From contig NZ_BMBS01000002.1 of NCBI RefSeq assembly GCF_014634805.1, forward strand, positions 1-64,000: DNA of 64,000 nucleotides. Reading direction: 5' to 3'. This stretch comes from Leuconostoc falkenbergense (lineage in GTDB: Bacteria > Bacillota > Bacilli > Lactobacillales > Lactobacillaceae). Below the pieces are notes generated by a model, which made no database searches, was not told where the DNA came from, and saw only the letters and a program-made list of their open reading frames with translations. Shown here one piece after another: positions 19,427 to 26,720 of the stretch. Made by a program: the position numbers and the translations under genes. Numbering within the stretch: position 1 is the first letter of the stretch; each line of letters starts with the position of its first letter.

Positions 19427-19780
19427 CTAGTGAAGCTCAGCAACTAATTCGCGTAAGGTCAAAATATTGCCATTAGCCTCTAAAATAACGTAATTTGCAT
19501 CATATTTAGCCGCCGAAGCATTATCTATCAAATAACGGTAATAAATGCCTGAAACTTTAACCAACCGATTGTCCAAATCAAAGTCATGCCCTGAAATCAC
19601 GTGTCCCACGAACTGCCGATCTTCAAAAGATTTAGGTTTAACACCATCTTCTAAAATCTTCGTCAAATAATTATTTAGTGATCGACCTTCTAGTTTCGCT
19701 TTTTCAGCCAAAACCTGATGTAACTCTGGATCAATACGCAATGGAATATTTCCTGATTTAGTTGTTTTCTCTTTTGACAT
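19427..19780 (-). CDS. Ribbon-helix-helix protein, HicB/Arc-like, no partner toxin
   Basis: A 117-residue protein. Residues about 12-45 (IPLRIDPELHQVLAEKAKLE, then GRSLNNYLTKILEDG) form a ribbon-helix-helix DNA-binding unit as in HicB C-termini and Arc. The remaining 65 residues have no motif I recognise. No HicA-like or other small toxin gene is next to it. It lies alone between SPFH and csbD with a weak ribosome site. It could be an orphan antitoxin or a stand-alone regulator. Confidence 0.65.
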   Translation of the reverse strand: MSKEKTTKSGNIPLRIDPELHQVLAEKAKLEGRSLNNYLTKILEDGVKPKSFEDRQFVGHVISGHDFDLDNRLVKVSGIYYRYLIDNASAAKYDANYVILEANGNILTLRELVAELH

Positions 19781-19819
19781 ATCTTTATGATATCACATTT
19801 AAATCAAAATAGCCAGCAT

Positions 19820-19937
19820 CAGTGAATAAATTCACAAAATTAGTCTTAATTTTCGTTAAATGTTGGTCTTAGATAATAGTGTCACATCACCCCTGCTAAC
19901 TTTGTTATCAGGGGTTTGTCTATGCCTTAAAATAGGC
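19820..19937 (+). terminator. Plus-strand hairpins, possible terminator or small RNA
   Basis: A strong stem, CCCCTG-C-TAAC / GTTA-T-CAGGGG (19890-19914, loop TTT, one mismatch), is followed by TTTGTCTATGCC, then a small hairpin GCCT/AGGC (19924-19937). GTGAAT/ATTCAC (19820-19833) precedes it. GATAAT near 19872 could be a -10. No gene on the plus strand runs into it, so a short RNA is possible. Confidence 0.4.
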
Positions 19938-19971
19938 GTATTTTCATGTTAAATTTTATTTTTAAAAGTTA

Positions 19972-19999
19972 AAAAAAAAACGACCATAAGTCGTTTTTG
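19972..19999 (-). terminator. csbD terminator
   Basis: Minus-strand hairpin AAAAACGAC / GTCGTTTTT around loop 19985-19989, continuing into a run of ten T. It directly follows the csbD stop codon. Confidence 0.85.
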
Positions 20000-20001
20000 A
20001 A

Positions 20002-20232
20002 TCATTTCTTTTTAAGATTGTCAATACCGTCTTTTACTGCGTCAACGGCCTCTTCAGTTTTGTCTTTTACAGCATCTGCTGCATCAACAAACTTATCTTT
20101 GGCTTTACCAAAGAGGTTTTGTGCTTTTCCTTCTGCTTCGCGAGCTTTGTCACCGGTAACCTTGCCTTCAACTTCTTTTGCTTTACCAGCAACCTTGTCC
20201 TTAGCATTATCAAACTTTTCTTCAACTGACAT
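20002..20232 (-). CDS. CsbD-family stress protein
   Basis: A 76-residue, very hydrophilic, Lys/Ala/Asp/Glu-rich protein with the CsbD pattern (KFDNAKDKVAGKAKEVEGKV, then GDKAREAEGKAQNLFGKAKD) and an amphipathic helical tail. CsbD-like proteins are abundant general-stress proteins of unknown mechanism. A CTCAAGGAGAT ribosome site precedes the ATG, and the promoter is clear (TTTACA, 17 bp, TAGAAT). Structured elements lie directly upstream on the same strand. Confidence 0.88.
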   Translation of the reverse strand: MSVEEKFDNAKDKVAGKAKEVEGKVTGDKAREAEGKAQNLFGKAKDKFVDAADAVKDKTEEAVDAVKDGIDNLKKK

Positions 20233-20271
20233 AAAATGATCTCCTTGAGGTTTATTTGATGTTACAAGTTC

Positions 20272-20300
20272 ATTCTACCGTACATGTCCTAAATTGTAAA
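20272..20300 (-). promoter_or_regulatory. csbD promoter
   Basis: Minus-strand -35 TTTACA (20295-20300), 17-bp spacer and -10 TAGAAT (20272-20277), a SigA-type arrangement. No SigB-type promoter was noticed. Confidence 0.7.
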
Positions 20301-20363
20301 CGATTTCAACTCGGAAAAATTACTTTCATTATATTAAGATGAGGATTAACAATTTTCAAATCG

Positions 20364-20401
20364 CACAAAAAATGGTTCGTTGTAATCACTTACAACGAAC
20401 C
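20364..20401 (-). terminator. Strong terminator closing the 20.4-20.6 kb element
   Basis: Perfect 12-bp arms GGTTCGTTGTAA (20374-20385) and TTACAACGAACC (20390-20401) with a 4-nt loop, followed on the minus strand by ATTTTTTG. No coding sequence lies upstream before the epimerase gene at 20831, so it should end a non-coding transcript. Confidence 0.8.
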
Positions 20402-20525
20402 TATCATGCCTTCTTTCAGGGAGAAATTGACATTTTTAACCAGCAGTGCAGATTATGATACAGGACGATAGAATAATACTGCTGGTTGGCTACAATGTCT
20501 ACTAACACATTGCTCTTTCATTTTA
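20364..20525 (-). ncRNA. Candidate structured small RNA, element E
   Basis: Read on the minus strand: hairpin CAATGT/ACATTG with an 8-nt loop (20493-20512), TAGCC, then a 10-bp stem AACCAGCAGT/ACTGCTGGTT (20438-20487) with a 30-nt loop containing TCGTCCTG, an unpaired TCTCCCTG, and the terminator at 20374-20401. A possible promoter is TTGACC with TAAAAT near 20525-20550, though the spacing is poor. It shares architecture with elements at 20580-20663 and 58711-58800. No homology search was possible. Confidence 0.45.
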
Positions 20526-20579
20526 GCAAGTCTTTGTATACAACAGGTCAATATTTGGTTTTAATTTTGCAAAGAAGAC

Positions 20580-20663
20580 ATAGAAAAACCTAACAGGGAA
20601 GATAATGGACGTTAAAAAACCTGTTAGGCTGGCAATGCTTGGTAACATTACTTTTTTAGTATA
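20580..20663 (-). ncRNA. Candidate structured small RNA, element C
   Basis: Minus-strand hairpin GTAATG/CATTGC with an 8-nt loop (20632-20651), then CAG and a terminator stem CCTAACAGG/CCTGTTAGG (20589-20628) with a 22-nt loop containing CGTCC, ending in TTTTTCTATGTC. A promoter of CTAACA (20693-20698), 17 bp, GATACT (20670-20675) is possible; TATACT at 20658-20663 is an alternative. It could also be only the terminator of the epimerase gene at 20831. Confidence 0.45.
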
Positions 20664-20691
20664 TATCACAGTATCATATAATGCTTAAAAT

Positions 20692-20710
20692 ATGTTAGGT
20701 TTCCTACTAT
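20692..20710 (-). promoter_or_regulatory. GlnR-box-like sequence upstream of element C
   Basis: ATGTTAGGTTTCCTACTAT on the plus strand shares 15 bases, from ATGTTA through TTTCCT, with the GlnR box in front of glnR (43576-43594, opposite strand); one more base upstream also matches. The left half TGTTA is perfect. The right half (TACTA for TNACA) has two mismatches. It overlaps the putative -35 of element C. Confidence 0.35.
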
Positions 20711-20830
20711 GCTTTTGGTTTACCCGAACGATTAAAAATGTAAGTCAATCACAGAGTGCGGACGGTATAGTATTGTTGCGTGTCGATTGGAAGACCCATA
20801 TCTTTAGGTATTTGAATGCTGTAAGATTTA
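20711..20830. other. Gene-free remainder of the 20.2-20.8 kb interval
   Basis: I see no supported gene, repeat or clear hairpin here. A 93-codon plus-strand frame crosses it but overlaps the epimerase gene on the opposite strand and has no ribosome site. Confidence 0.5.
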
Positions 20831-21808
20831 TCATAATAAATTCTTTTCTTTTAGACTTCGTGCAGTGTCAAGAATCGTCTGACGTGGATCAGTTGGCTGA
20901 TAGCCAAGCACTCGCACAGTTTTTGCGTTCGTATGCGTATAACTTCGTCCAAGCATTGGGACTAATGCTCTGATAGAAGGCTGAAATTTTGCAACTAAGC
21001 GCACAACAAAATCAGGCAAAACAGAAAGCTTCACACGTGGAAATTCTGGTTTCAAGGTTTTTGCAACTTCAACGAAAGTTAAATCACCATTTTTAGCAAT
21101 GAAGCGCTGCCCGACAGCAAACTGGCTAAATGATGCCGCCAGAATGTGAATTTCTGCAACATCTCTAACATCTGAAATTTCCAATGAAATCTTTGGGAGT
21201 GGTGTGCCGTGAATAATTTGAGCAATTAAACCATTGCTAGAAATTGCATCAGTTAAAGTAGGTCCAAAAATTGCACCCGGTAAAATCGTCGATAGCTGAA
21301 AATGATATTTGTCAGCCAAATTCCAAGCAAGCTTTTCTGCTGAAAGCTTTGATAACCTATAAGCGTTTAACTCAGGATTTTCTTCATCAGACCAAAATTC
21401 GGCATCAATGAGTCCCTTAGTTGACGCTTCAGGCGTACTCGCTGCTAGTGAACTCGTCATCACGATCCGTTTCACCCCTGCTTTATAAGCACTGTCAAAG
21501 ACCGCTTGCACCATGCCTGTCGCCTGATGAATCAAATTAGGATCATTGGCATTCCTGCCACCAAGCGGACTTGCAACGTGATACAGCACGTCAATTGTAC
21601 GCAAAGCATCTGTCAGCACTACGTCATCTGGGTCATTCAAGCTTGATAACACATAAGACAGTCTGTGATCTGAATCAAACTCCTTCATAAGCCTCTGACC
21701 TTTTTCATCAGATCTAACAGTGGCAATCACATGATCCCCTTGTGCCAAAAGCTTTTGGATAATATGCCCTGCAACAAAACCGTTGCCACCGGTTACAAGT
21801 GTTTTCAT
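20831..21808 (-). CDS. NAD-dependent epimerase/dehydratase (extended SDR)
   Basis: A 325-residue extended short-chain dehydrogenase. The N-terminal Rossmann motif is TGGNGFVAGHI (about 6-16) and the catalytic YRLSK (Tyr-x-x-x-Lys) lies near residue 157, with TSSLAAS supplying the Ser. It resembles dihydroflavonol-4-reductase-like and aldehyde-reductase members acting on small carbonyl substrates. The substrate cannot be read from sequence. It appears monocistronic. Confidence 0.85.
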   Translation of the reverse strand: MKTLVTGGNGFVAGHIIQKLLAQGDHVIATVRSDEKGQRLMKEFDSDHRLSYVLSSLNDPDDVVLTDALRTIDVLYHVASPLGGRNANDPNLIHQATGMVQAVFDSAYKAGVKRIVMTSSLAASTPEASTKGLIDAEFWSDEENPELNAYRLSKLSAEKLAWNLADKYHFQLSTILPGAIFGPTLTDAISSNGLIAQIIHGTPLPKISLEISDVRDVAEIHILAASFSQFAVGQRFIAKNGDLTFVEVAKTLKPEFPRVKLSVLPDFVVRLVAKFQPSIRALVPMLGRSYTHTNAKTVRVLGYQPTDPRQTILDTARSLKEKNLL

Positions 21809-21835
21809 ACTTCAATCTACTTTCTTTTGTCCATT

Positions 21836-21868
21836 AAAAAGAAATACTTCTATTTCAGTATTTCTTAA
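21836..21868 (-). terminator. Terminator after the 77-residue gene
   Basis: Perfect 10-bp arms AAGAAATACT (21839-21848) / AGTATTTCTT (21857-21866), followed on the minus strand by TTTAATGG. It separates the small gene from the epimerase gene. Confidence 0.75.
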
Positions 21869-21869
21869 A

Positions 21870-22103
21870 TTAAAGCGCGTATTTAGCTAAATTAGTAATC
21901 ACTTCATCTAAATCGTTTTCTTTGATATCAAACATCACTATACCGGTTTCATTGACCAGATAATTAGCAAACGTTTGTTCAAATTCAGTCAGTAGTTGTG
22001 GCCCAAGATATTGCCCAAGCACTGCATATGATATGTTACCGTCATCTGTTGCTAACGTATAATATTTGTCACTTTTATGATTTTTTTGAATGAACATTAA
22101 CAT
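21870..22103 (-). CDS. Hypothetical small protein
   Basis: A 77-residue soluble protein I do not recognise. It has an N-terminal beta-like stretch (FIQKNHKSDKYYTLATDDGN), a central helix (PQLLTEFEQTFANYLV) and an acidic C-terminal helix (ENDLDEVITNLAKYAL). No cysteines, signal peptide or membrane segment are present. AAGGGAA lies about 8 nt before the ATG, with a second in-frame ATG two codons later. It has its own terminator and lies 78 bp downstream of trmB, possibly on the same transcript. Confidence 0.6.
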   Translation of the reverse strand: MLMFIQKNHKSDKYYTLATDDGNISYAVLGQYLGPQLLTEFEQTFANYLVNETGIVMFDIKENDLDEVITNLAKYAL

Positions 22104-22181
22104 TTTAAAAATTCCCTTTAATTAAATTCATAACTAGCTGACAAAGACTTTCATTATTGAATAACAGTCTAGCATACACGC

Positions 22182-22883
22182 CTAAATTAGACGTTGCTTG
22201 TTGTTAATGGAATATCTTGTGCTCTGAAAGTGAGCCTTGACTTTATAAATTGGTTGTCCCTTTACCATAAACTTCTGTTCATACTCGGTTTCAACATTTC
22301 CTATTACTTTATCAGGGTCAGCGTGCAAATCAAGTGTGTAATCTTCTGCAGACCAACGCATGCCATAGGTCATAAAACTAACTAATGAATACTCAAATAA
22401 ATGACGATTATCTGTTTTGAATTCAACCTCACCCTGATTTGGTAAAACAGCTTCATACGATTGTAAAAATGAGCGATACGTCAAACGTCGTGCCTCGTGT
22501 CGCTTTTTTGGCCATGGATCAGAAAAATTCAAATAAATTTTATCGATTTCTGACTTTTCAAAGTAAGTTTCGACACCATTACCGTTACCGTAAATATAAC
22601 GTAAATTTGGTAATTTACCGACTTGATCAAAGCTCTTTCGAGCAGCAATTGCAATCGCAGTCTCTTGTATCTCCATACCAATATAATTAATCTCTGGGTG
22701 TGCTAAAGCCATCCCTAAGATAAATTGACCTTTTCCAGAACCAATTTCCACATGAATTGGTTGATTTTGGTCAAACAATTTTTGCCATTGACCGATTTGA
22801 TCTGTCGCTTTGTCTTGATCAATCACAATGTCTGAGTGATTAGTTAGCCAATCGCTGGCCCACGGTTTTGCACGTAAATGCAT
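22182..22883 (-). CDS. trmB: tRNA (guanine-N7-)-methyltransferase
   Basis: SAM-dependent enzyme forming m7G46 in tRNA variable loops. The 233-residue protein has the SAM-binding motif VEIGSGKGQF (about 46-55) and the family signature NFSDPWPKKRHEARRLT (about 123-139), plus a C-terminal TEYEQKF segment. It follows ecsB by 12 bp, so it is probably cotranscribed with ecsAB. Confidence 0.96.
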   Translation of the reverse strand: MHLRAKPWASDWLTNHSDIVIDQDKATDQIGQWQKLFDQNQPIHVEIGSGKGQFILGMALAHPEINYIGMEIQETAIAIAARKSFDQVGKLPNLRYIYGNGNGVETYFEKSEIDKIYLNFSDPWPKKRHEARRLTYRSFLQSYEAVLPNQGEVEFKTDNRHLFEYSLVSFMTYGMRWSAEDYTLDLHADPDKVIGNVETEYEQKFMVKGQPIYKVKAHFQSTRYSINNKQRLI

Positions 22884-22895
22884 ATTTTTTCTCCA

Positions 22896-24179
22896 TTATT
22901 TTTTTATTTTGTGGCTATTTTTTGGAATATAAAATTTGAACATGATAAATTCCACTAGCAACATAGTCGCTAAAATCACTACCATTTCTTTCAATGGTCG
23001 AATGAATATCGCAATCATAACCAGAATCAAAATAACTGGTATGGCAACAATTATTTGCACGCTAGCAAATGATTTTAACCTTTCTGTTTTTGAAACGGGC
23101 ATCAACCTTGTCCACAGGTTTTGGTGCGTATCATCATACAGTGGTAACATTTGAAATGTCATTAAGTACAATATTGCAGCAGCAATAGTCGTAATCAACC
23201 ACAACGGCGCTGATTTTAGTGCAATAATTAGCACAACGCCGACCAATAATAATCGCACAATTAAAGGTAGTATTTCAGTATCTCTCGCTAATCGTATCAA
23301 ATACAGCCGAAACATGCTTGACTGCCCTTTAATCAATCGCTTTAACAAAAAATCCAAATAACGGCGTCGTTTAATCGTTTTTGGCTGATGTGGTACTTCA
23401 GCAAATAACGCAAAAAAGTGCAATGTCCGCTGCTGTTGTATCTGGGCTTGGGCCGTAGCCCGCAACCAATCAATTGCGAATAATTCTGATTTGACTTCAG
23501 TTACCGCAAAATATCGCACCACAATTCCTGCCAGCAACAACCAAATAATTACCATGACATTCAATTGATCCGTCGACAAACCAATGATAAACGCTAACAA
23601 GGTTCCGGGTACTAAAAACCTGAACAAGATTTTTTCAGCAATGGCATCCGGCTCAAAAATAGCGATTGTCAACCGACGAGATTTCAAAAAAAGTTTATCC
23701 CGCTCATACATCAATAACAACATCTTGTAACTAATCACAAAGATAATCAAAAAAAATAGTCGCGACCAATTATCAACATCCATTCGCCACAATATAGGCG
23801 CAATCACAGCGATAAATATTATTTGCCAAACAGACGCATAGCATATACTCAAACGCATAGCCGAAGCCAAATAGGATTTAATGATATCACGATCGTTCGC
23901 AAATAAATAGAGCCGATCGGCAGGTTTAAAATAAGTGACAAGACTACCAAATTGCAAACCCACTAACAACCATAAAATACTGATTGCTTGCCACCAAATT
24001 GAATGCCAATAGGTCACAGATTGATGTGCTGTCAGCAGATTACGATAACCCAATATACCAGCACCCAAGGCTATCATCAAAAAAAGAATAAAATGATCAT
24101 TAAACAGCAAACGTAGATATCTAAAATTTATTTTCTGCGCACGCCGTAATCGTTCCTGAAACAAACTATCAACTTTCAT
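22896..24179 (-). CDS. ecsB: ABC transporter permease EcsB
   Basis: A 427-residue membrane protein with about ten hydrophobic segments after a basic N-terminus (LFQERLRRAQKINFRYLRLL). This is the EcsB/ABC-2-like permease that pairs with EcsA. In Bacillus, Ecs affects secretion, competence and intramembrane proteolysis of peptides. The start overlaps ecsA by 11 bp. The order hit (divergent)-ecsA-ecsB matches other Firmicutes and supports the call. Confidence 0.9.
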   Translation of the reverse strand: MKVDSLFQERLRRAQKINFRYLRLLFNDHFILFLMIALGAGILGYRNLLTAHQSVTYWHSIWWQAISILWLLVGLQFGSLVTYFKPADRLYLFANDRDIIKSYLASAMRLSICYASVWQIIFIAVIAPILWRMDVDNWSRLFFLIIFVISYKMLLLMYERDKLFLKSRRLTIAIFEPDAIAEKILFRFLVPGTLLAFIIGLSTDQLNVMVIIWLLLAGIVVRYFAVTEVKSELFAIDWLRATAQAQIQQQRTLHFFALFAEVPHQPKTIKRRRYLDFLLKRLIKGQSSMFRLYLIRLARDTEILPLIVRLLLVGVVLIIALKSAPLWLITTIAAAILYLMTFQMLPLYDDTHQNLWTRLMPVSKTERLKSFASVQIIVAIPVILILVMIAIFIRPLKEMVVILATMLLVEFIMFKFYIPKNSHKIKK

Positions 24180-24909
24180 CGGCTAGCTCCCGCTGGACAA
24201 GGCCAAAAAAATCATCCAACTGATCCAACTGCAACTGATTTTCCTCAGCCAAAGCTTGTGGTGTCCCTATGAATCGTGACTTACCATCATGCAATACTAC
24301 AAATTGGTCTACAAATTCGGCGGCCGAAGCTAATAAATGAGTCGTCATCAAAACGCTGTTTCCCTTATTAGCTTGCTCATGAATCAATCTAACGACATCT
24401 TTTTGTGCAACCGTGTCTAATCCTAAAAAGGGTTCATCAATAATAATTAGCGGTGCATCTAGCATAAAGGCCGATATCAGCATGACTTTCTGCCGCATCC
24501 CTTTTGAAAAATGAATTGGCAACCAGTGTAGCTTATCATCTAACCGGAATTGTTTCAATAATGTTTCCGCACGTTGCCAAGCAACCTCATCATCAATATT
24601 ATGAGCAGCCAGCATTAAATGTAAATGTTCACCTAATGTCAATTCATCATACAAGATAGGCTGTTCCGGAATATAAGCAATTTGTGATTTAAAACCGGTC
24701 GGATTTTGAACCAAATTAATCCCATTTAACTCAATTGTGCCCATTTGTGGTTGAAGTTCACCAATAATATGGTTGATTGTCGTTGATTTACCAGCGCCAT
24801 TCAAACCAATTAATGCCACAATGCTGCCATTAGGCACATCAAAGGTGACATTTTTTAAAACGTTATTACCGGCATAACCACCAGACAGATTGTTAATTTT
24901 AAGTCCCAT
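24169..24909 (-). CDS. ecsA: ABC transporter ATP-binding protein EcsA
   Basis: ATPase partner of EcsB. It has Walker A GLNGAGKSTT, signature FSKGMRQKV (LSGGQ-like) and Walker B with Glu in LIIIDEP, then the LGLD D-loop and a switch His in TTHLL. I start at the ATG at 24909 (MGLKINNLSGG), giving 246 residues. An upstream GTG at 24930 is in frame but would contain the -10 box. The extended -10 TGTTATAAT ends 7 nt before the ATG, so the message may be leaderless. Confidence 0.92.
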   Translation of the reverse strand: MGLKINNLSGGYAGNNVLKNVTFDVPNGSIVALIGLNGAGKSTTINHIIGELQPQMGTIELNGINLVQNPTGFKSQIAYIPEQPILYDELTLGEHLHLMLAAHNIDDEVAWQRAETLLKQFRLDDKLHWLPIHFSKGMRQKVMLISAFMLDAPLIIIDEPFLGLDTVAQKDVVRLIHEQANKGNSVLMTTHLLASAAEFVDQFVVLHDGKSRFIGTPQALAEENQLQLDQLDDFFGLVQRELADES

Positions 24910-24916
24910 AGCTTCT

Positions 24917-24950
24917 ATTATAACAGGCACCAGTCAATATTTGATATAAT
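24917..24950. promoter_or_regulatory. Divergent ecsA / hit promoters
   Basis: Minus strand: TGTTATAAT (TATAAT at 24917-24922), 7 nt before the ecsA ATG. Plus strand: TGATATAAT (TATAAT at 24945-24950) driving hit, which has a normal leader with GGAGCAAG. Both are extended -10 boxes without a good -35, lying about 25 bp apart. Confidence 0.6.
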
Positions 24951-24981
24951 AAAGTCAGTAAATTGAAATGGAGCAAGATAA

Positions 24982-25404
24982 ATGGATATTTTTGATAAAA
25001 TTATTGCAGGTGAAATCCCAAGTTACAAAGTTTATGAAGATGAAGACGTTTTAGCCTTTCTTGACATTTCTCAAGTGACACCCGGTCATACATTACTTGT
25101 GCCAAAAGCTGATGTGGCTGATATTTTTGATTACACAGATGACATTGCAAAAAAAGTATTGCTAAAATTACCAGTTGTTGCTGCCGCAATAAAAGCAAGC
25201 AACCCTGACATTACAGGCATCAATATTCAGTCTAATAACGGTGTTTCTGCTGGTCAAACCGTCCGCCATTCTCACTGGCACATCATTCCAAGATTTGATG
25301 ATGATAATCTCAATAGCAAACTAGCGCCAACGATTGACAATAGTTCAGCATTTTCACCTGAGCGCTATCAAAAAATTGCTGATAGCATTGCTGCCCAATT
25401 CTAG
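24982..25404 (+). CDS. hit: HIT-family nucleotide hydrolase
   Basis: A 140-residue histidine-triad protein of the Hint/HinT type, hydrolysing nucleotide phosphoramidates. The active-site pattern H-x-H-x-H is at His96, His98 and His100 in VRHSHWHIIPRF. A conserved opening, DIFDKIIAGEIPSYKVYED, is present. It is divergent from ecsAB, as in many Firmicutes, and heads a short plus-strand cluster with the coiled-coil gene and prsA. Confidence 0.96.
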   Translation: MDIFDKIIAGEIPSYKVYEDEDVLAFLDISQVTPGHTLLVPKADVADIFDYTDDIAKKVLLKLPVVAAAIKASNPDITGINIQSNNGVSAGQTVRHSHWHIIPRFDDDNLNSKLAPTIDNSSAFSPERYQKIADSIAAQF

Positions 25405-25433
25405 AAACACGGAAACAAATCACGGAGGTCAAT

Positions 25434-25676
25434 ATGAAGCTGTTTAGTCAATTAAAGTCGTTAATAGCTGATTTCAAAGAAATTTCAGCTTTATTGAAAC
25501 AACTCCAGCAACAGCAAGCAATTTTAACTGAGCAATTAAAGCATGTTCAAACTATTGGTGAGGAAATTCAAACTGATATTGACAAAATGAATTTCAAAAA
25601 TCAGCCACATCTTGATCGCATCGCCAAAAGTCAAAAAAACATAGACCATGAGTTGTCTAAATATAAAGCGCGATAG
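25434..25676 (+). CDS. Small coiled-coil protein between hit and prsA
   Basis: An 80-residue, Gln/Lys-rich, almost wholly helical protein with heptad-like spacing (LLKQLQQQQAILTEQLKHV), predicted to form a coiled coil. It has no membrane segment or cysteine. It resembles unnamed small proteins found beside hit in lactic acid bacteria; the function is unknown. A strong CGGAGG site precedes the ATG and it lies 29 bp after hit, so it is likely cotranscribed. Confidence 0.75.
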   Translation: MKLFSQLKSLIADFKEISALLKQLQQQQAILTEQLKHVQTIGEEIQTDIDKMNFKNQPHLDRIAKSQKNIDHELSKYKAR

Positions 25677-25731
25677 TTCATTTTATGGTAAAATATTCAG
25701 TATTGTATTTAGAAAAGGAAAATAATCACTC

Positions 25732-26673
25732 ATGAGAAAGTTTATTTGGGGATTGCTCGTTGTCATTTTCGTCGGCGGGCTTATCTTCCTAGGGTTTAAT
25801 TCATCCAAAACATTGGTTACAACTAATGTTGGCAAAATCACACAAAAAGAATTCTACAATGACTTTAAAAAGTCATCAGCTGGTCAGCAAGAATTTGCCA
25901 ATATGGTAATCAACAAAGTGCTTGCTGCAAACTATGGCAAAAAAGTTTCAAAAAGCGATGTTCAAACCGCTTATGATACTCAAAAAGCACAGTACGGCTC
26001 ATCATTTAAGACAGTTTTAGCATCAAATAATTTGACACAAGATCAATTTAAAACAAATGTGAAAAATAATTTGATTATGAACGCCGCTATCAAAGCTAAC
26101 TATAAGGTCACCCAAAAGCAGTTGAAAAAAGCTTATGCTAGTTATCATCAAAATACAACCATTTCGATGATTACCGCTAAAGATGAATCTTCTGCTAAAG
26201 AAGCCATTGCAGCCTTAAAGAAGGGTGACAAATGGGCAACCGTCTATAAAAAATACTCAACAGATACCACATACGCCTCATCAAATGGTCAATTACCAGC
26301 ATTTGATTCAACAAGCTCAACAGTTGACTCTTCCGTTCAAACGGCTGCGTTCAAATTATCAAAAGTTGGTGACTATTCAACAGAACCTGTGACAGGTAGT
26401 TCTAGTGGCTATTATGTGATTCAATTAGACAAAACAACTACGAAACCTGCAATGAGCAAAGTTCGTAGTAAGTTGTCAAATAAAATCGTCAGTGATTTCA
26501 TTAGTGATTCAAGTAACACAACAGAAATTCAAGCCATTATTGGTAAAATTTTGCGCAAAAACGATGTCAATGTGAAAGACACTGATTTGAAAAATGCATT
26601 GAGCAGTTACCTCACAGCCGGCATTTCTTCAAGTTCTTCAAGTTCTTCAAGTTCTTCAAGTTCTTCAAAGTAA
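25732..26673 (+). CDS. prsA: PrsA-like foldase (parvulin-type PPIase), no lipobox
   Basis: Extracytoplasmic folding factor for secreted proteins. It has an N-terminal hydrophobic segment (about 4-22), a helical chaperone part and a parvulin PPIase-like domain (about 135-235). PrsA is normally a lipoprotein, but the segment GGLIFLGFNSSKT has no lipobox Cys, so this one is probably held by an uncleaved helix or released. The C-terminus is a run of 14 Ser encoded by about 4.7 copies of the 9-bp unit TCTTCAAGT (26626-26667). Confidence 0.88.
   Translation: MRKFIWGLLVVIFVGGLIFLGFNSSKTLVTTNVGKITQKEFYNDFKKSSAGQQEFANMVINKVLAANYGKKVSKSDVQTAYDTQKAQYGSSFKTVLASNNLTQDQFKTNVKNNLIMNAAIKANYKVTQKQLKKAYASYHQNTTISMITAKDESSAKEAIAALKKGDKWATVYKKYSTDTTYASSNGQLPAFDSTSSTVDSSVQTAAFKLSKVGDYSTEPVTGSSSGYYVIQLDKTTTKPAMSKVRSKLSNKIVSDFISDSSNTTEIQAIIGKILRKNDVNVKDTDLKNALSSYLTAGISSSSSSSSSSSSSSK
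26626..26667 (+). repeat. 9-bp tandem repeat encoding the PrsA poly-Ser tail
   Basis: The unit TCTTCAAGT is repeated 4 times plus six bases, with no mismatches, directly before AAG TAA. Copy-number change in units of 9 would alter tail length by three Ser without a frameshift. Confidence 0.95.
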
Positions 26674-26717
26674 ACATAAAAAAAGCGATTCCAACGGGAT
26701 CGCTTTTTTTATGTTTA
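26673..26717. terminator. Bidirectional terminator between prsA and yhaM
   Basis: Arms of about 21 bp: AAACATAAAAAAAGCGATTCC and its complement from GGGATCGC (26696) onward, with a 3-nt loop. Flanking A- and T-runs let it serve both convergent genes. Confidence 0.92.
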
Positions 26718-26720
26718 CTG

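Noticed and set aside
20692-20973. 93-codon plus-strand ORF crossing the gap and the epimerase gene
   Set aside because: It has no ribosome site, half of it is antisense to a well-supported enzyme gene, and the protein resembles nothing.
26626-26667. Direct repeats as a CRISPR array
   Set aside because: The 9-bp units are contiguous with no spacers and encode an in-frame poly-Ser tail.
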